Below, one piece after another: positions 47,400 to 54,734 of a stretch of 64,000 nucleotides of DNA. The DNA comes from Salinibaculum rarum (GTDB taxonomy: Archaea; Halobacteriota; Halobacteria; Halobacteriales; Haloarculaceae). Every line of letters starts with the position of its first letter. The stretch's first letter is position 1. The notes under the pieces were generated by a model. That model ran no database searches. It had not been told where the DNA came from and saw only the letters and a list, made by a program, of their open reading frames with translations. The position numbers and the translations under genes are program-made. The DNA is taken from assembly GCF_030505615.1 (NCBI RefSeq), contig NZ_CP129992.1, positions 2,604,001-2,668,000 of the forward strand, written 5' to 3'.

Positions 47400-47644
47400 A
47401 CAAGCCAGGGGATACACAACTACGCTCAGTAACCCAGGAACCGTTTTTGGATTTTACTAGGCTGATCAATGAGGATTTTGTCAAAATCGAATACAATCAA
47501 ATATATTCAAAAGTATCTACGAGAACGATTAAAAACAATCGCTTTCAGTATTGATTCTACACCCGGGGTCCAATTGTAGCTGTGCTTCGAGAATTTTACC
47601 GAACAGTCGGCCGCAATGCAAGCTTCGCAACTTGGTCTATCACG
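47400..47644. other. Intergenic stretch between convergent genes
   Basis: About 245 AT-rich bases between the ATPase stop and the stop of the minus-strand gene at 47645. No gene, clear terminator or transposon end seen. Confidence 0.5.
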
Positions 47645-48301
47645 CTACGGCCACTCAGGGTGATAAAGTGTCTGTAGGTTCTCGTGCACTTGCTGGCCAA
47701 ACCCGGTCGTATTGAGTTCATTATGGCTGGTTTCGTAAGCAAGATCAAGATGGAGCGCCCACGCGAGGTGTGCTTGAACTTTTTTCTTCCAAGCGTTGAT
47801 ACTGTCGACGTTTCGGTATCCATCAAGATGCTCTATTCTCATTTGGAATTTTTCTGCTCGCACTTCTGTTTCAGTGTCTGCAACTGGTTCTGTCGCCAGC
47901 AAGTTGACTGTTGCAAGCATCGGAACCCAGTTTCGCTCAAACAGCAGCGAACCGAACAGTGATTGCTCGACCGGCGATAGAGTTTCTTTGGCCCCCACAT
48001 TTGGTTCTCCGTCAAGTCCCTGTTGGGAGGGAGACTCAAAATTGCGGGCTAACCACATTCCCTGTGGACGAAGCGACCCATCTTCGCCGAGTAGTCCCAA
48101 TTTATTCGATCCTAAAAAAGTCCGTATCTGGCTGGGTTTAGTCTGTTCCGCATCAATAGCTACCTGTTCGATTATATCTTCTTCAGTTTCTCCCGATCTA
48201 TCCCAATGTGCTTTCACAAGTTCACATGCGTAGGGAAGGTCTCCCCAAGTAGGTTGTGCACCTGAAAGGTGTGGAGAATCAGACGCAGTTGGATCATACA
48301 T
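47645..48301 (-). CDS. Hypothetical protein in the modification island
   Basis: 218 residues from MYDPTASDSPHLSGAQPTWG. Mostly helical with a winged-helix-like first half (LVKAHWDRSGETEEDIIEQV, then QIRTFLGSNKLGLLGEDG). ATG 48301 has TATA-like GATTATAATC 27 bases upstream, so the start is well supported. Family not recognised. Divergent from the methyltransferase-like gene, with a shared promoter. Confidence 0.65.
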   Translation of the reverse strand: MYDPTASDSPHLSGAQPTWGDLPYACELVKAHWDRSGETEEDIIEQVAIDAEQTKPSQIRTFLGSNKLGLLGEDGSLRPQGMWLARNFESPSQQGLDGEPNVGAKETLSPVEQSLFGSLLFERNWVPMLATVNLLATEPVADTETEVRAEKFQMRIEHLDGYRNVDSINAWKKKVQAHLAWALHLDLAYETSHNELNTTGFGQQVHENLQTLYHPEWP

Positions 48302-48322
48302 GTTGCCAAGTTTTTGCCCTTT

Positions 48323-48332
48323 GATTATAATC
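48323..48332. promoter_or_regulatory. Symmetrical TATA-like element, possibly bidirectional
   Basis: GATTATAATC is a perfect palindrome. It lies 27 bases from the leftward start at 48301 and ~76 bases before the rightward start at 48404, so one element could serve both genes, the right one with a leader of about 50 bases. Confidence 0.45.
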
Positions 48333-48403
48333 CTGGGGGAGCATGTGGAGAGCGCAACGTATAGGTGAATCCCCGCCCGCTCTGCTGACAACAAGGTTCA
48401 CAC

Positions 48404-49174
48404 ATGCCGGAGACTATTCATGAGGTCCGCGACAATCAACGGTATATCGTTGGTGACGTCGAGGACGTTCTTCCTACTCTCGAGTTGAACGCAGACGTGA
48501 TTTGTCTCGATGACGCCTGGGCCCGTCCGCAGCGTGCGGATTGGTTCGGGGTCGAGTACGAGACCCACGATTTCTCTTCGGGTGCGGATTCTGATGGAAT
48601 CACCACGACCGATATTTTGGATCTATGTAAGGATTCGCTGGTCGAGGGTGGGTGGTTGATTGCTGATGCCGATGATTGGCTGTTGCCTCGACTAATCAAT
48701 TATCTCCGTAAAGACTGGGGTGATGTTGCTGCGAGTTACGATGGAGGGGGATACCGCCGAATCGGTGGTGTAACGTTCCAAACGAAGGCTGGAGAACCAG
48801 ACAAAAGCACGCCTGGAATGTATCTCTCGAATGGTGGTTATCCAGTTGTTTTCGCTCATAAGGGAGAGACAGACAGAAGGACATCAGTGTCTGCACGTCA
48901 GATAACACGTCAAGCATCATTTGACGGGGATTGGGGCAGCGTGAAACCAATTGATCCATATCAGGCCTGGCTGGCCGGTCTACTGAATGAGGGAGAACAT
49001 CTGGTGGTACCTTGTGCTGGGACTGCACCTGCTGCGATCGCCGCAGAGCAACTGTTTGGTGAAGACATCCAGTACACATGCATCGACAAAGAGCCGAAAG
49101 CCCTCGAGATGTTCAAAAAGCGTCGGGATGAGGTCAAACTCACTGACGAAGGCGAATTATCGACTTTCGAATAA
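48404..49174 (+). CDS. DNA methyltransferase-like protein with altered catalytic loop
   Basis: 256 residues. The layout resembles a beta-class DNA methyltransferase: early VGDVEDVLPTLELNADVICL then DDAWARP where (D/N/S)PP(Y/W/F) is expected, and late LVVPCAGTAPAAIAAEQLFG followed by YTCIDKEPKAL, like the SAM-binding FxGxG and acidic loop. The catalytic tetrapeptide is not canonical. It may bind rather than methylate, or act on a modified base. No target-recognition partner is evident. Confidence 0.65.
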   Translation: MPETIHEVRDNQRYIVGDVEDVLPTLELNADVICLDDAWARPQRADWFGVEYETHDFSSGADSDGITTTDILDLCKDSLVEGGWLIADADDWLLPRLINYLRKDWGDVAASYDGGGYRRIGGVTFQTKAGEPDKSTPGMYLSNGGYPVVFAHKGETDRRTSVSARQITRQASFDGDWGSVKPIDPYQAWLAGLLNEGEHLVVPCAGTAPAAIAAEQLFGEDIQYTCIDKEPKALEMFKKRRDEVKLTDEGELSTFE

Positions 49175-49214
49175 CGCGTCTCGCGGTCAATATACGGTAC
49201 GCAGCATGCTTTGG

Positions 49215-49220
49215 TTTAAG
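49215..49220 (+). promoter_or_regulatory. TATA-like box for the gene at 49246
   Basis: TTTAAG centred 28-29 bases before ATG 49246, supporting that start over the internal ATG at 49291. Confidence 0.5.
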
Positions 49221-49245
49221 CTATAAGAGCTCTCACACCCCGTAG

Positions 49246-50169
49246 ATGGCCAGAGGTTCTTTGCGTTGGCCTCCAAATCGCTATCCAACCATGTCAGTGG
49301 ATAAAATCACAGGTGTCAGGACTGACTCCGTAATCATACTCAAGGATTCTCTAACAGCTTCTAACAACTCAGGAAATCAGATGGGCTATCTTCGCTCACT
49401 CCCCTATCTATACGAGGAGGGTATCTCTCGTTATACGTTCCCCCCTGGATGGCTTCGGCGGCGATCTCCAGAAACGTTCGATGAAGTCCTAGAAGAGGCA
49501 GAGGATGACTCATGGTTTAATTACCGCGCATTGCCGCCATTCCCCTTCGAGTACACTATAATCGACCAGAATATGGAATCTGACGAACTCTCGTACCAAC
49601 ACATATGTCAATATACTAATCAGGAGATGGAGTGTTATAGTAACGCTCGGACTACGCATAAACTCCTGAGAGCATACCTAAACGAACGCATTGAAGAGCT
49701 ATTCCTTGTGACAGACCAGTCTTCATTCTCTATTAGTGACACGGTGTCGAAAAAACCTCTTCGGGAGGAATTACAACATGCAGAGGTCTTATCCTACGAG
49801 AATATTGCAAAGCAGTATCTTCGACGGGAGTTTGGCACCCCTAGCCTATCGTTCGGAACTACGCTCAACATCTGGCTCCATAGAGCGGCTGCTGATTACC
49901 AGGAGGCAATGGAAGAAACTCCGCGCCGGATCGCGGATCTATTCGAGTTCGATGTTTTAGAACCCGGAATCCGAACCTGGGACTTGTTTGAGTTCTTAGC
50001 GTCAGAGGTCTCGCATGAGAGCACCGATCACATCAACGCGACCGTTAGGCCGTGGATTGAGTCCGATATAACCAAAGTCGAAACTAACATCCGAAACGCC
50101 CTTCAGGAGTTTGATTACGATCGAGAGGCCGTTCGTAGGTTCAGAGAGTCCGGCACCCGACCAGACTAA
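49246..50169 (+). CDS. Unrecognised 307-residue protein of the island
   Basis: Starts MARGSLRWPPNRYPTMSVDK. Rich in aromatic and acidic residues, no Cys clusters or P-loop. Largely helical C-terminal half (IWLHRAAADYQEAMEETPRR, VRPWIESDITKVETNIRN). It overlaps the 3' end of the convergent Csa3-like gene by 4 bases. Lower GC than core genes. No function assigned; position suggests an effector or accessory part of the island. Confidence 0.6.
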   Translation: MARGSLRWPPNRYPTMSVDKITGVRTDSVIILKDSLTASNNSGNQMGYLRSLPYLYEEGISRYTFPPGWLRRRSPETFDEVLEEAEDDSWFNYRALPPFPFEYTIIDQNMESDELSYQHICQYTNQEMECYSNARTTHKLLRAYLNERIEELFLVTDQSSFSISDTVSKKPLREELQHAEVLSYENIAKQYLRREFGTPSLSFGTTLNIWLHRAAADYQEAMEETPRRIADLFEFDVLEPGIRTWDLFEFLASEVSHESTDHINATVRPWIESDITKVETNIRNALQEFDYDREAVRRFRESGTRPD

Positions 50170-50639
50170 TCCTGCTCAACGGACTTCATTTGGGAACGAA
50201 GTTCTCCAGAGAATGTTGACTTCACATATTTTGTCTTGCCACGCATCTCAGCGGTGACGACGTTGGCTGCCTCAAGTTGTCGAACGTGCCTTGAGATGGT
50301 ACTTTTTGCTCTATTGAGCTCTTCCGCGAGTTCAGGGATTCCTATCGCTGATTCGTTTCTAACTACTGCATCAAGTGTCTCAGTTGCGGACTCGGGAATT
50401 GCTCCCGTTATTTGAGGGAGCGGAATTTCTTCGACACTCCCATCAAGATCACTGAACTGGAGTGTTTTGTCTACTGAATCAGGGTGTGCGAGAGTGGCCG
50501 TTCCAATAGCCAGATACAATTCGCGGGGGCCTCCACCAAAGTTGATAACCAACTCACCTTCATTCTCAATTATCACTCTGCTGCACTCCAAAACTGAAGT
50601 TTGAAAGTCCTCAAGTGGAATTGCTCGCTTTGTCACTTT
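50166..50639 (-). pseudogene. csa3: CARF-HTH regulator (Csa3-like), 3' half
   Basis: C-terminal ~155 residues of a regulator split by an IS66 insertion. The end of the CARF fold (CSRVIIENEGELVINFGGGP, then RELYLAIG) is followed by a winged helix (IGIPELAEELNRAKSTISRH, VRQLEAANVV). Joined to the other half (53406-53599) through one copy of the 8-bp target site, the frame continues without change as PDVKV-TKRAIPLEDFQ. Csa3-type proteins sense cyclic oligoadenylate or related ligands and control defence genes. The insertion should abolish it unless excised precisely. Confidence 0.82.
50632..50639. repeat. Target-site duplication, left
   Basis: GTCACTTT, identical to 53406-53413; 8 bases is the length typical of IS66. 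Confidence 0.9.
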
Positions 50640-50647
50640 GTACGTGT

Positions 50648-52093
50648 TTACCCCGAGGATTCAACGGCCGGCACAGCCTGAGTCCGTGAAATCATCTCGT
50701 TGTCTCGGGAAACTCGCTTGAGTTCGTCGTAGGGATTGCGTCCCTGCTGGCGCCACGTCGCCAGCAGGGACAGCAGCGTCTCATGAACGAACATTCCGCG
50801 ATCGTTCCGGAGCGTTCCGATAAGTTTCCGTAGGACCACCGGTTCACGGAGCGCGTTTTCGGCGGCGTTGTTTGTCGGAGAGACCGCTGGCTCACCGACG
50901 AAGGTGAGCCAGTGGTCGAGGCCACCTTCTATCTTTCCGAGCAGTGTTGCCACTGGTCCGTCGGGAACTGACCGCTCAATCAACGACTCAACCTCTCTAC
51001 GTGCTACGCGCTGTAGTTCAGCTCGCTCACGAATGGTCAAGTCGCTCTCCAGCCGAGTCTGGAGAGCGACGTACAACTGCTTGAGAGAGTCGTAGATCGG
51101 TTTGCCTTCTGGCTGCTTCTCAGCGACATCTTCAGCCTCTCGCAGAATATGTGCCCAACACCGCTGTAAGTTGTCGCTGAAGGCTGGATAGGCCGTCCAT
51201 CCATCACAGATGACCGTTCCCGCGAAGTCCTCGCCGAGGACTTCCGCGGGAACATCGCTCCCACGACTCTCTCTAACTGCGTACAGCGTGTGGCTCTCGG
51301 TGGTGAACGTCCAGATCCAGGCCTGCTCGCCGTCACGCTTGATTCCTGTCTCATCGACATGAACAACGTCAGCCTGCTGGATCTGACGGCGAATCTGGTT
51401 GTATTCACAGCGACCGGCGCGCGCAGCGCGCTCGGTCGCGTGCCATGCGGACGCGCCCGACAACTCCAGTCCATGCAACTGGTCGAAACGGTCTGCAATC
51501 TTCCGATAGGGGAAGCGATAATCATACCTCGACAGTGCTGATTGGGCGATAACGTTCACCCCGAACTGCCCCTCATCGGGGCAGTCGGGGTGTGTAGCGA
51601 CTGTCTCAGTCCCACAGGAGTCGCACTGGTAGCAGTGGCGGTTGTATTGCGTGACTTCTGGTGGCTGTGGGTCCGGAATCTCCTCGACGAGTCGGGGGCT
51701 GACGCCCACCGACTCGTCGAAGTGTTGGCCACACTCTGGACAACAGTCACAGGTGACCTCAACTTCTTCGTCTGGATCAGCTGTAGAGCGCCACTCCGGG
51801 TCGTGACCGTCCTTTCGTCCGGGAGTGCCGCCATCAGTTCTGACATCGTCGTCTTCGTCGTCTTGCGAGGTCGGGGACTCGTCAGTCCCCGACCGTCGCT
51901 TACTCGGTGGTGTATGTGGATTCTCGTATTTGCGAAGGCGTGTTTCGAGTTCTTCGATTCGCTCTTGCTGCTCTTCGATTCGTTCGTCCTTTTGCTCAAG
52001 TTTCTCCTCCAGCTCGTCAATTCGCTCTTCCATCTGGAGAAACCGTGAGAGAAGTTCGTCTTTGCTGAGGTCATCCCAATCCACTATGACCAC
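50648..52093 (-). CDS. tnpC: IS66-family transposase (TnpC type)
   Basis: 481 residues from GTG. An N-terminal Glu/Arg coiled coil (LQMEERIDELEEKLEQKDER), a zinc-ribbon CDCCPECGQHF, then the DDE core: VHVDETGIKRDG, VICDGWTAYPAF and TNNAAENALREPV. The stop is 8 bases inside the left end. The IS630 insertion lies 9 bases upstream of the start and probably cuts it off from its promoter. Confidence 0.93.
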   Translation of the reverse strand: MVIVDWDDLSKDELLSRFLQMEERIDELEEKLEQKDERIEEQQERIEELETRLRKYENPHTPPSKRRSGTDESPTSQDDEDDDVRTDGGTPGRKDGHDPEWRSTADPDEEVEVTCDCCPECGQHFDESVGVSPRLVEEIPDPQPPEVTQYNRHCYQCDSCGTETVATHPDCPDEGQFGVNVIAQSALSRYDYRFPYRKIADRFDQLHGLELSGASAWHATERAARAGRCEYNQIRRQIQQADVVHVDETGIKRDGEQAWIWTFTTESHTLYAVRESRGSDVPAEVLGEDFAGTVICDGWTAYPAFSDNLQRCWAHILREAEDVAEKQPEGKPIYDSLKQLYVALQTRLESDLTIRERAELQRVARREVESLIERSVPDGPVATLLGKIEGGLDHWLTFVGEPAVSPTNNAAENALREPVVLRKLIGTLRNDRGMFVHETLLSLLATWRQQGRNPYDELKRVSRDNEMISRTQAVPAVESSG

Positions 52094-52103
52094 CTCAGCG
52101 TTA

Positions 52104-53338
52104 CCTCAGCAGGGCTACCGGGATGGTCTCCGATAGTGACTAGACTAACTTATTGAGATAGTTGTCAAGATGATTCTCGATCCACGAGGAGGCGAAGCTA
52201 AGTTGGTTGGTCAAATTTCCGAACAGTTCTGTGATTCGTCTTCGATACTCATCTCCACCTTCGACAATGAATGGCGAAGATTCCCACTTGAGACTCTTCC
52301 AAACTGGCTCGATCGGATTGAGATCGGGCGATCCCACTGGAAGAAATATCAAATCTATCCCGAGTTCGTGTGCTCGCTTGCGCGTGTACTTACACACGTG
52401 TGACGAGAAATTATCCAACACGAGCAGAATCCGCTTGCCAGGATTCTGCTCGCGGACCTTCTCGAAACACCCGCAAATCTTCTCTTTCTCCTGATTCGGT
52501 GGAAACGACAGGACACTCTCACCGTTGAGGGCGTAGAATCCAGCTGCTGGTGTGTCGATCTTCACCAACTTCCGCTCAATGTGTGGCTCATCAACCGTAT
52601 ACATCCGCTGAGAATTGTCCCACGGTTGTGGGTGAGAGATATCGAAGAATCCGACAACAGCGCCTCCGTCTGTTCGGATATCCTCGTCGCGGTCCCAGTC
52701 TTCGTCGTCAGTATCATCTTCGCGTTTGTTGTGAGGTTGCTCAAGAGCCTCCTCGTCGAACGCGTACCTGACGCGTTCGTCGAGGATTTCTTCGGCGTTC
52801 TCTGGTCGCTCAGGGCGTTTTGTTCGAGGAATGGCGTAGTGGAGGCCGAGTTTATCCAGAAACGTTGGGAGGTAATGTGGGTGATATTCGACATCGAACT
52901 CCTCGTTGAGAAGATGCTGAATCTCTTGTTTCTTCCAGGGCTGTCCCTCACGGAGGCGTGCAATGAGTTGTTCTTGTTCTGCTTCGTCGAGCTTCGGGGG
53001 CCTGCCGCCCCCGAAGTTCGGCGTCAGTTTTCCGAGTCCACCTTCGTTCCACCGTGTCACCCAGTTACTTGCCGTTCCTTGTGAGATCCCTATATCTTCG
53101 GCAGCAGTTGCCAGCGTTGCACCATTGTAGAGCCGTTTGAGAAAGGTGAGGCGTTTGTATTCCTTTATGTCGTCTGCCTCAGCCTGTAATCGGTCAAGTT
53201 CTCCCTCACTCAGATGTTTGACGACATTTCTCTCACGGCCAACCATACACCGTCCAACTCACGCCAGCTTCACAAAAGCTTCCCTGAGATACTAGCGGAG
53301 ACCATCCCTGGAGAAATTCAATTAGCCCTTGTTGAGGG
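52104..53338 (-). mobile_element. IS630-family element nested in the IS66 element
   Basis: Inverted ends share CCTCA-CA-GGGCTA and, further in, GGGATGGTCTCCG-TAGT (52120-52137 and ~53290-53309). TA is duplicated at 52102-52103 and 53339-53340, as for IS630/Tc1-type elements. One transposase gene. About 1.24 kb. Confidence 0.85.
52140..53246 (-). CDS. IS630-family transposase
   Basis: 368 residues. An N-terminal helix-turn-helix (ATAAEDIGISQGTASNWVTR), a linker with RPPKLDEAEQEQL, then the DDE catalytic core: VVGFFDISHPQPW, ILLVLDNFSSHVC and FLPVGSPDLNPIEPVWKSLK. The frame is intact, so the element may be active. An acidic insert (REDDTDDEDWDRDED) in the core is a halophilic trait. Confidence 0.93.
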   Translation of the reverse strand: MVGRERNVVKHLSEGELDRLQAEADDIKEYKRLTFLKRLYNGATLATAAEDIGISQGTASNWVTRWNEGGLGKLTPNFGGGRPPKLDEAEQEQLIARLREGQPWKKQEIQHLLNEEFDVEYHPHYLPTFLDKLGLHYAIPRTKRPERPENAEEILDERVRYAFDEEALEQPHNKREDDTDDEDWDRDEDIRTDGGAVVGFFDISHPQPWDNSQRMYTVDEPHIERKLVKIDTPAAGFYALNGESVLSFPPNQEKEKICGCFEKVREQNPGKRILLVLDNFSSHVCKYTRKRAHELGIDLIFLPVGSPDLNPIEPVWKSLKWESSPFIVEGGDEYRRRITELFGNLTNQLSFASSWIENHLDNYLNKLV

Positions 53339-53405
53339 TACATATCGCCCCGATTGGTCGCCTGTTACGAGATAGTGGCGAAATTCATCGGGGCTAAACA
53401 CGTAC

Positions 53406-53413
53406 GTCACTTT
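53406..53413. repeat. Target-site duplication, right
   Basis: GTCACTTT, matching 50632-50639. Confidence 0.9.
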
Positions 53414-53599
53414 CACATCTGGTTGTATCTGCTGAACCATTCTTTCGACATCCTCGATCGCCTCTGCTGCTCGCTTGTCACTTTCCTCGCCATCCGGACG
53501 TAACAAAACAATCTGGTCGCCTTTGTCGATCCCCTCACTCAAAATGGGTCGAGTAATTCGCGTACTATCGTACCCAATGGGTGATATATATACGGTCAT
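53406..53599 (-). pseudogene. csa3: CARF-HTH regulator (Csa3-like), 5' half
   Basis: Start MTVYISPIGYDSTRITRPIL, followed by a helix with ESDKRAAEAIEDVERMVQQI: the Rossmann-like first half of a CARF domain. The reading frame runs into the IS66 element after PDVKVTYV. ATG 53599 is preceded at 27 bases by a TATA-like TTGTATAGT (53621-53629). Divergent from the ATPase-helicase operon, so it was probably its regulator. Confidence 0.82.
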
Positions 53600-53741
53600 A
53601 CAAGTTATTTCGTTTCGTCTTACTATACAAGTTCTGTTGCAGAGAAATGGAATAGAACAAGTGTAACTCACGACTCTCGACTGGCAGATATTAAGACAGA
53701 GTTGATACAACCAATTGTTCTATTGTCTTATTGTACATATC

Positions 53742-53766
53742 GGCCCATAACTTCGAAATTTATGGC
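53742..53766. promoter_or_regulatory. Imperfect dyad in the csa3 / helicase-operon control region
   Basis: GGCCCATAA and TTTATGGCC around a TTCGAA centre, in the 335-base region between the divergent csa3-like gene and the ATPase-helicase operon. Candidate binding site for the regulator. Confidence 0.4.
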
Positions 53767-53901
53767 CGCTGACTCTACCATATCCGAATAATTATTTTAT
53801 TCCCGATACTTTCAATACGGAGGCGTTTCAAGAGACTTTGGTAGGAGAGACCTAATGAGCCTGACCTGCCATCCTGAAGGGAGAAATGATTGATATGTTC
53901 G

Positions 53902-53908
53902 GTATTTT
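53902..53908 (+). promoter_or_regulatory. TATA-like box for the upstream mini-frame and operon
   Basis: TATTTTC centred ~30 bases before ATG 53935, so the transcript should begin at or next to the 12-codon frame. Confidence 0.5.
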
Positions 53909-53934
53909 CAACTGAGTTCTAGGTGGTGCATAAG

Positions 53935-53973
53935 ATGAGTGTTCGACATATTCCCGCGCGTTTTGATAAATGA
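53935..53973 (+). CDS. 12-codon leader frame overlapping the operon start
   Basis: MSVRHIPARFDK then TGA, where the stop shares bases with the ATG of the next gene (ATGA). A TATA-like box sits at leaderless distance from this ATG, and none precedes ATG 53970. Ribosomes would start on the leader and re-initiate, coupling the operon to translation of the mini-frame. Could equally be an alternative N-terminus lost by frameshift; no other copy to compare. Confidence 0.45.
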   Translation: MSVRHIPARFDK

Positions 53974-54734
53974 CCATACTAATCCGTAATGTTACCGGGG
54001 CAGATGTATTGACAATTCGAAAAACAGTATCAGACGACGGACCGATAAACAGGGACGCACTCATTAACGCGTATTTTCCGGGGGACGGATCGAACCCACA
54101 AACGTCTGATCAACGGAAACCGCTTGAAGACGCCATTGAGTTTTTGATTGAGACTGACCAGATACACGAGACCAGTGATGGCTACGAACTGACTTCTACG
54201 GCAGCAGCGTTCGACGACTCCCGTCTTTCCCTATTATCTGGGATACGGTCAGCAGACGGCGAAGATGCTGCATACAACGAGGTGCTTGAGTACCTAGCAG
54301 AACAGACTGAGACGCTCGCTGATAGTGGTGGGGAGCTTCTGGACGAAATGAGCGATAGGGTGCCGAATGCCAACTGGAATAAGCAGAAGCTCAGGTACTG
54401 GTCCCGTGTTATGGCGGAACTAGGAGTTCTAAAGGAGATCAACGGCGAGAAGTCGAACCTCTTGATTGGTCCAAGCCGCGATCTAACGCTCCGCATGCTC
54501 ACCGACGTGGCAGGAGAAGGAACTGCGTCGACGGCGTCGGTGGTAACCGACATCGACGAACGATATCTTCCTGTGCTAGGCGAAGGGAGGGACGTTGCCC
54601 CGTATTTTGAACAGACGCTACTCTCACTTCAAGAGACGAACGACGTATTGTTGCAAACGGTCAGCGACATTGGCCAGAGTGTGGACATCGGCGGGACAAG
54701 CTATAGCGCTATCGAGGTGATGACGAATGAGTGA
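53970..54734 (+). CDS. Winged-helix-like first protein of the ATPase-helicase operon
   Basis: 254 residues. Several helix-turn-helix-like stretches (INRDALINAYFP, LEDAIEFLIETDQIHETSDG; then KLRYWSRVMAELGVLKEING). Overlaps the ATPase gene by 8 bases. Pairing of a small winged-helix protein with a P-loop ATPase repeats the arrangement at 45346-47399. Family not recognised. Probably an adaptor that recruits the ATPase to DNA. Confidence 0.65.
   Translation: MTILIRNVTGADVLTIRKTVSDDGPINRDALINAYFPGDGSNPQTSDQRKPLEDAIEFLIETDQIHETSDGYELTSTAAAFDDSRLSLLSGIRSADGEDAAYNEVLEYLAEQTETLADSGGELLDEMSDRVPNANWNKQKLRYWSRVMAELGVLKEINGEKSNLLIGPSRDLTLRMLTDVAGEGTASTASVVTDIDERYLPVLGEGRDVAPYFEQTLLSLQETNDVLLQTVSDIGQSVDIGGTSYSAIEVMTNE

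Larger units (their letters stand above)
50640..53405 (-). mobile_element. IS66-family element, interrupted by an IS630 element
   Basis: Ends are inverted: GTACGTGTTTACCCCGA at the left and, read from the right end, GTACGTGTTTAGCCCCGA. Flanked by perfect 8-bp duplications. Carries tnpC only. Nested in it at 52104-53338 is an IS630-type element; without that, the IS66 element is ~1.53 kb. The identical target duplication indicates a fairly recent insertion into the csa3-like gene. Confidence 0.92.
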
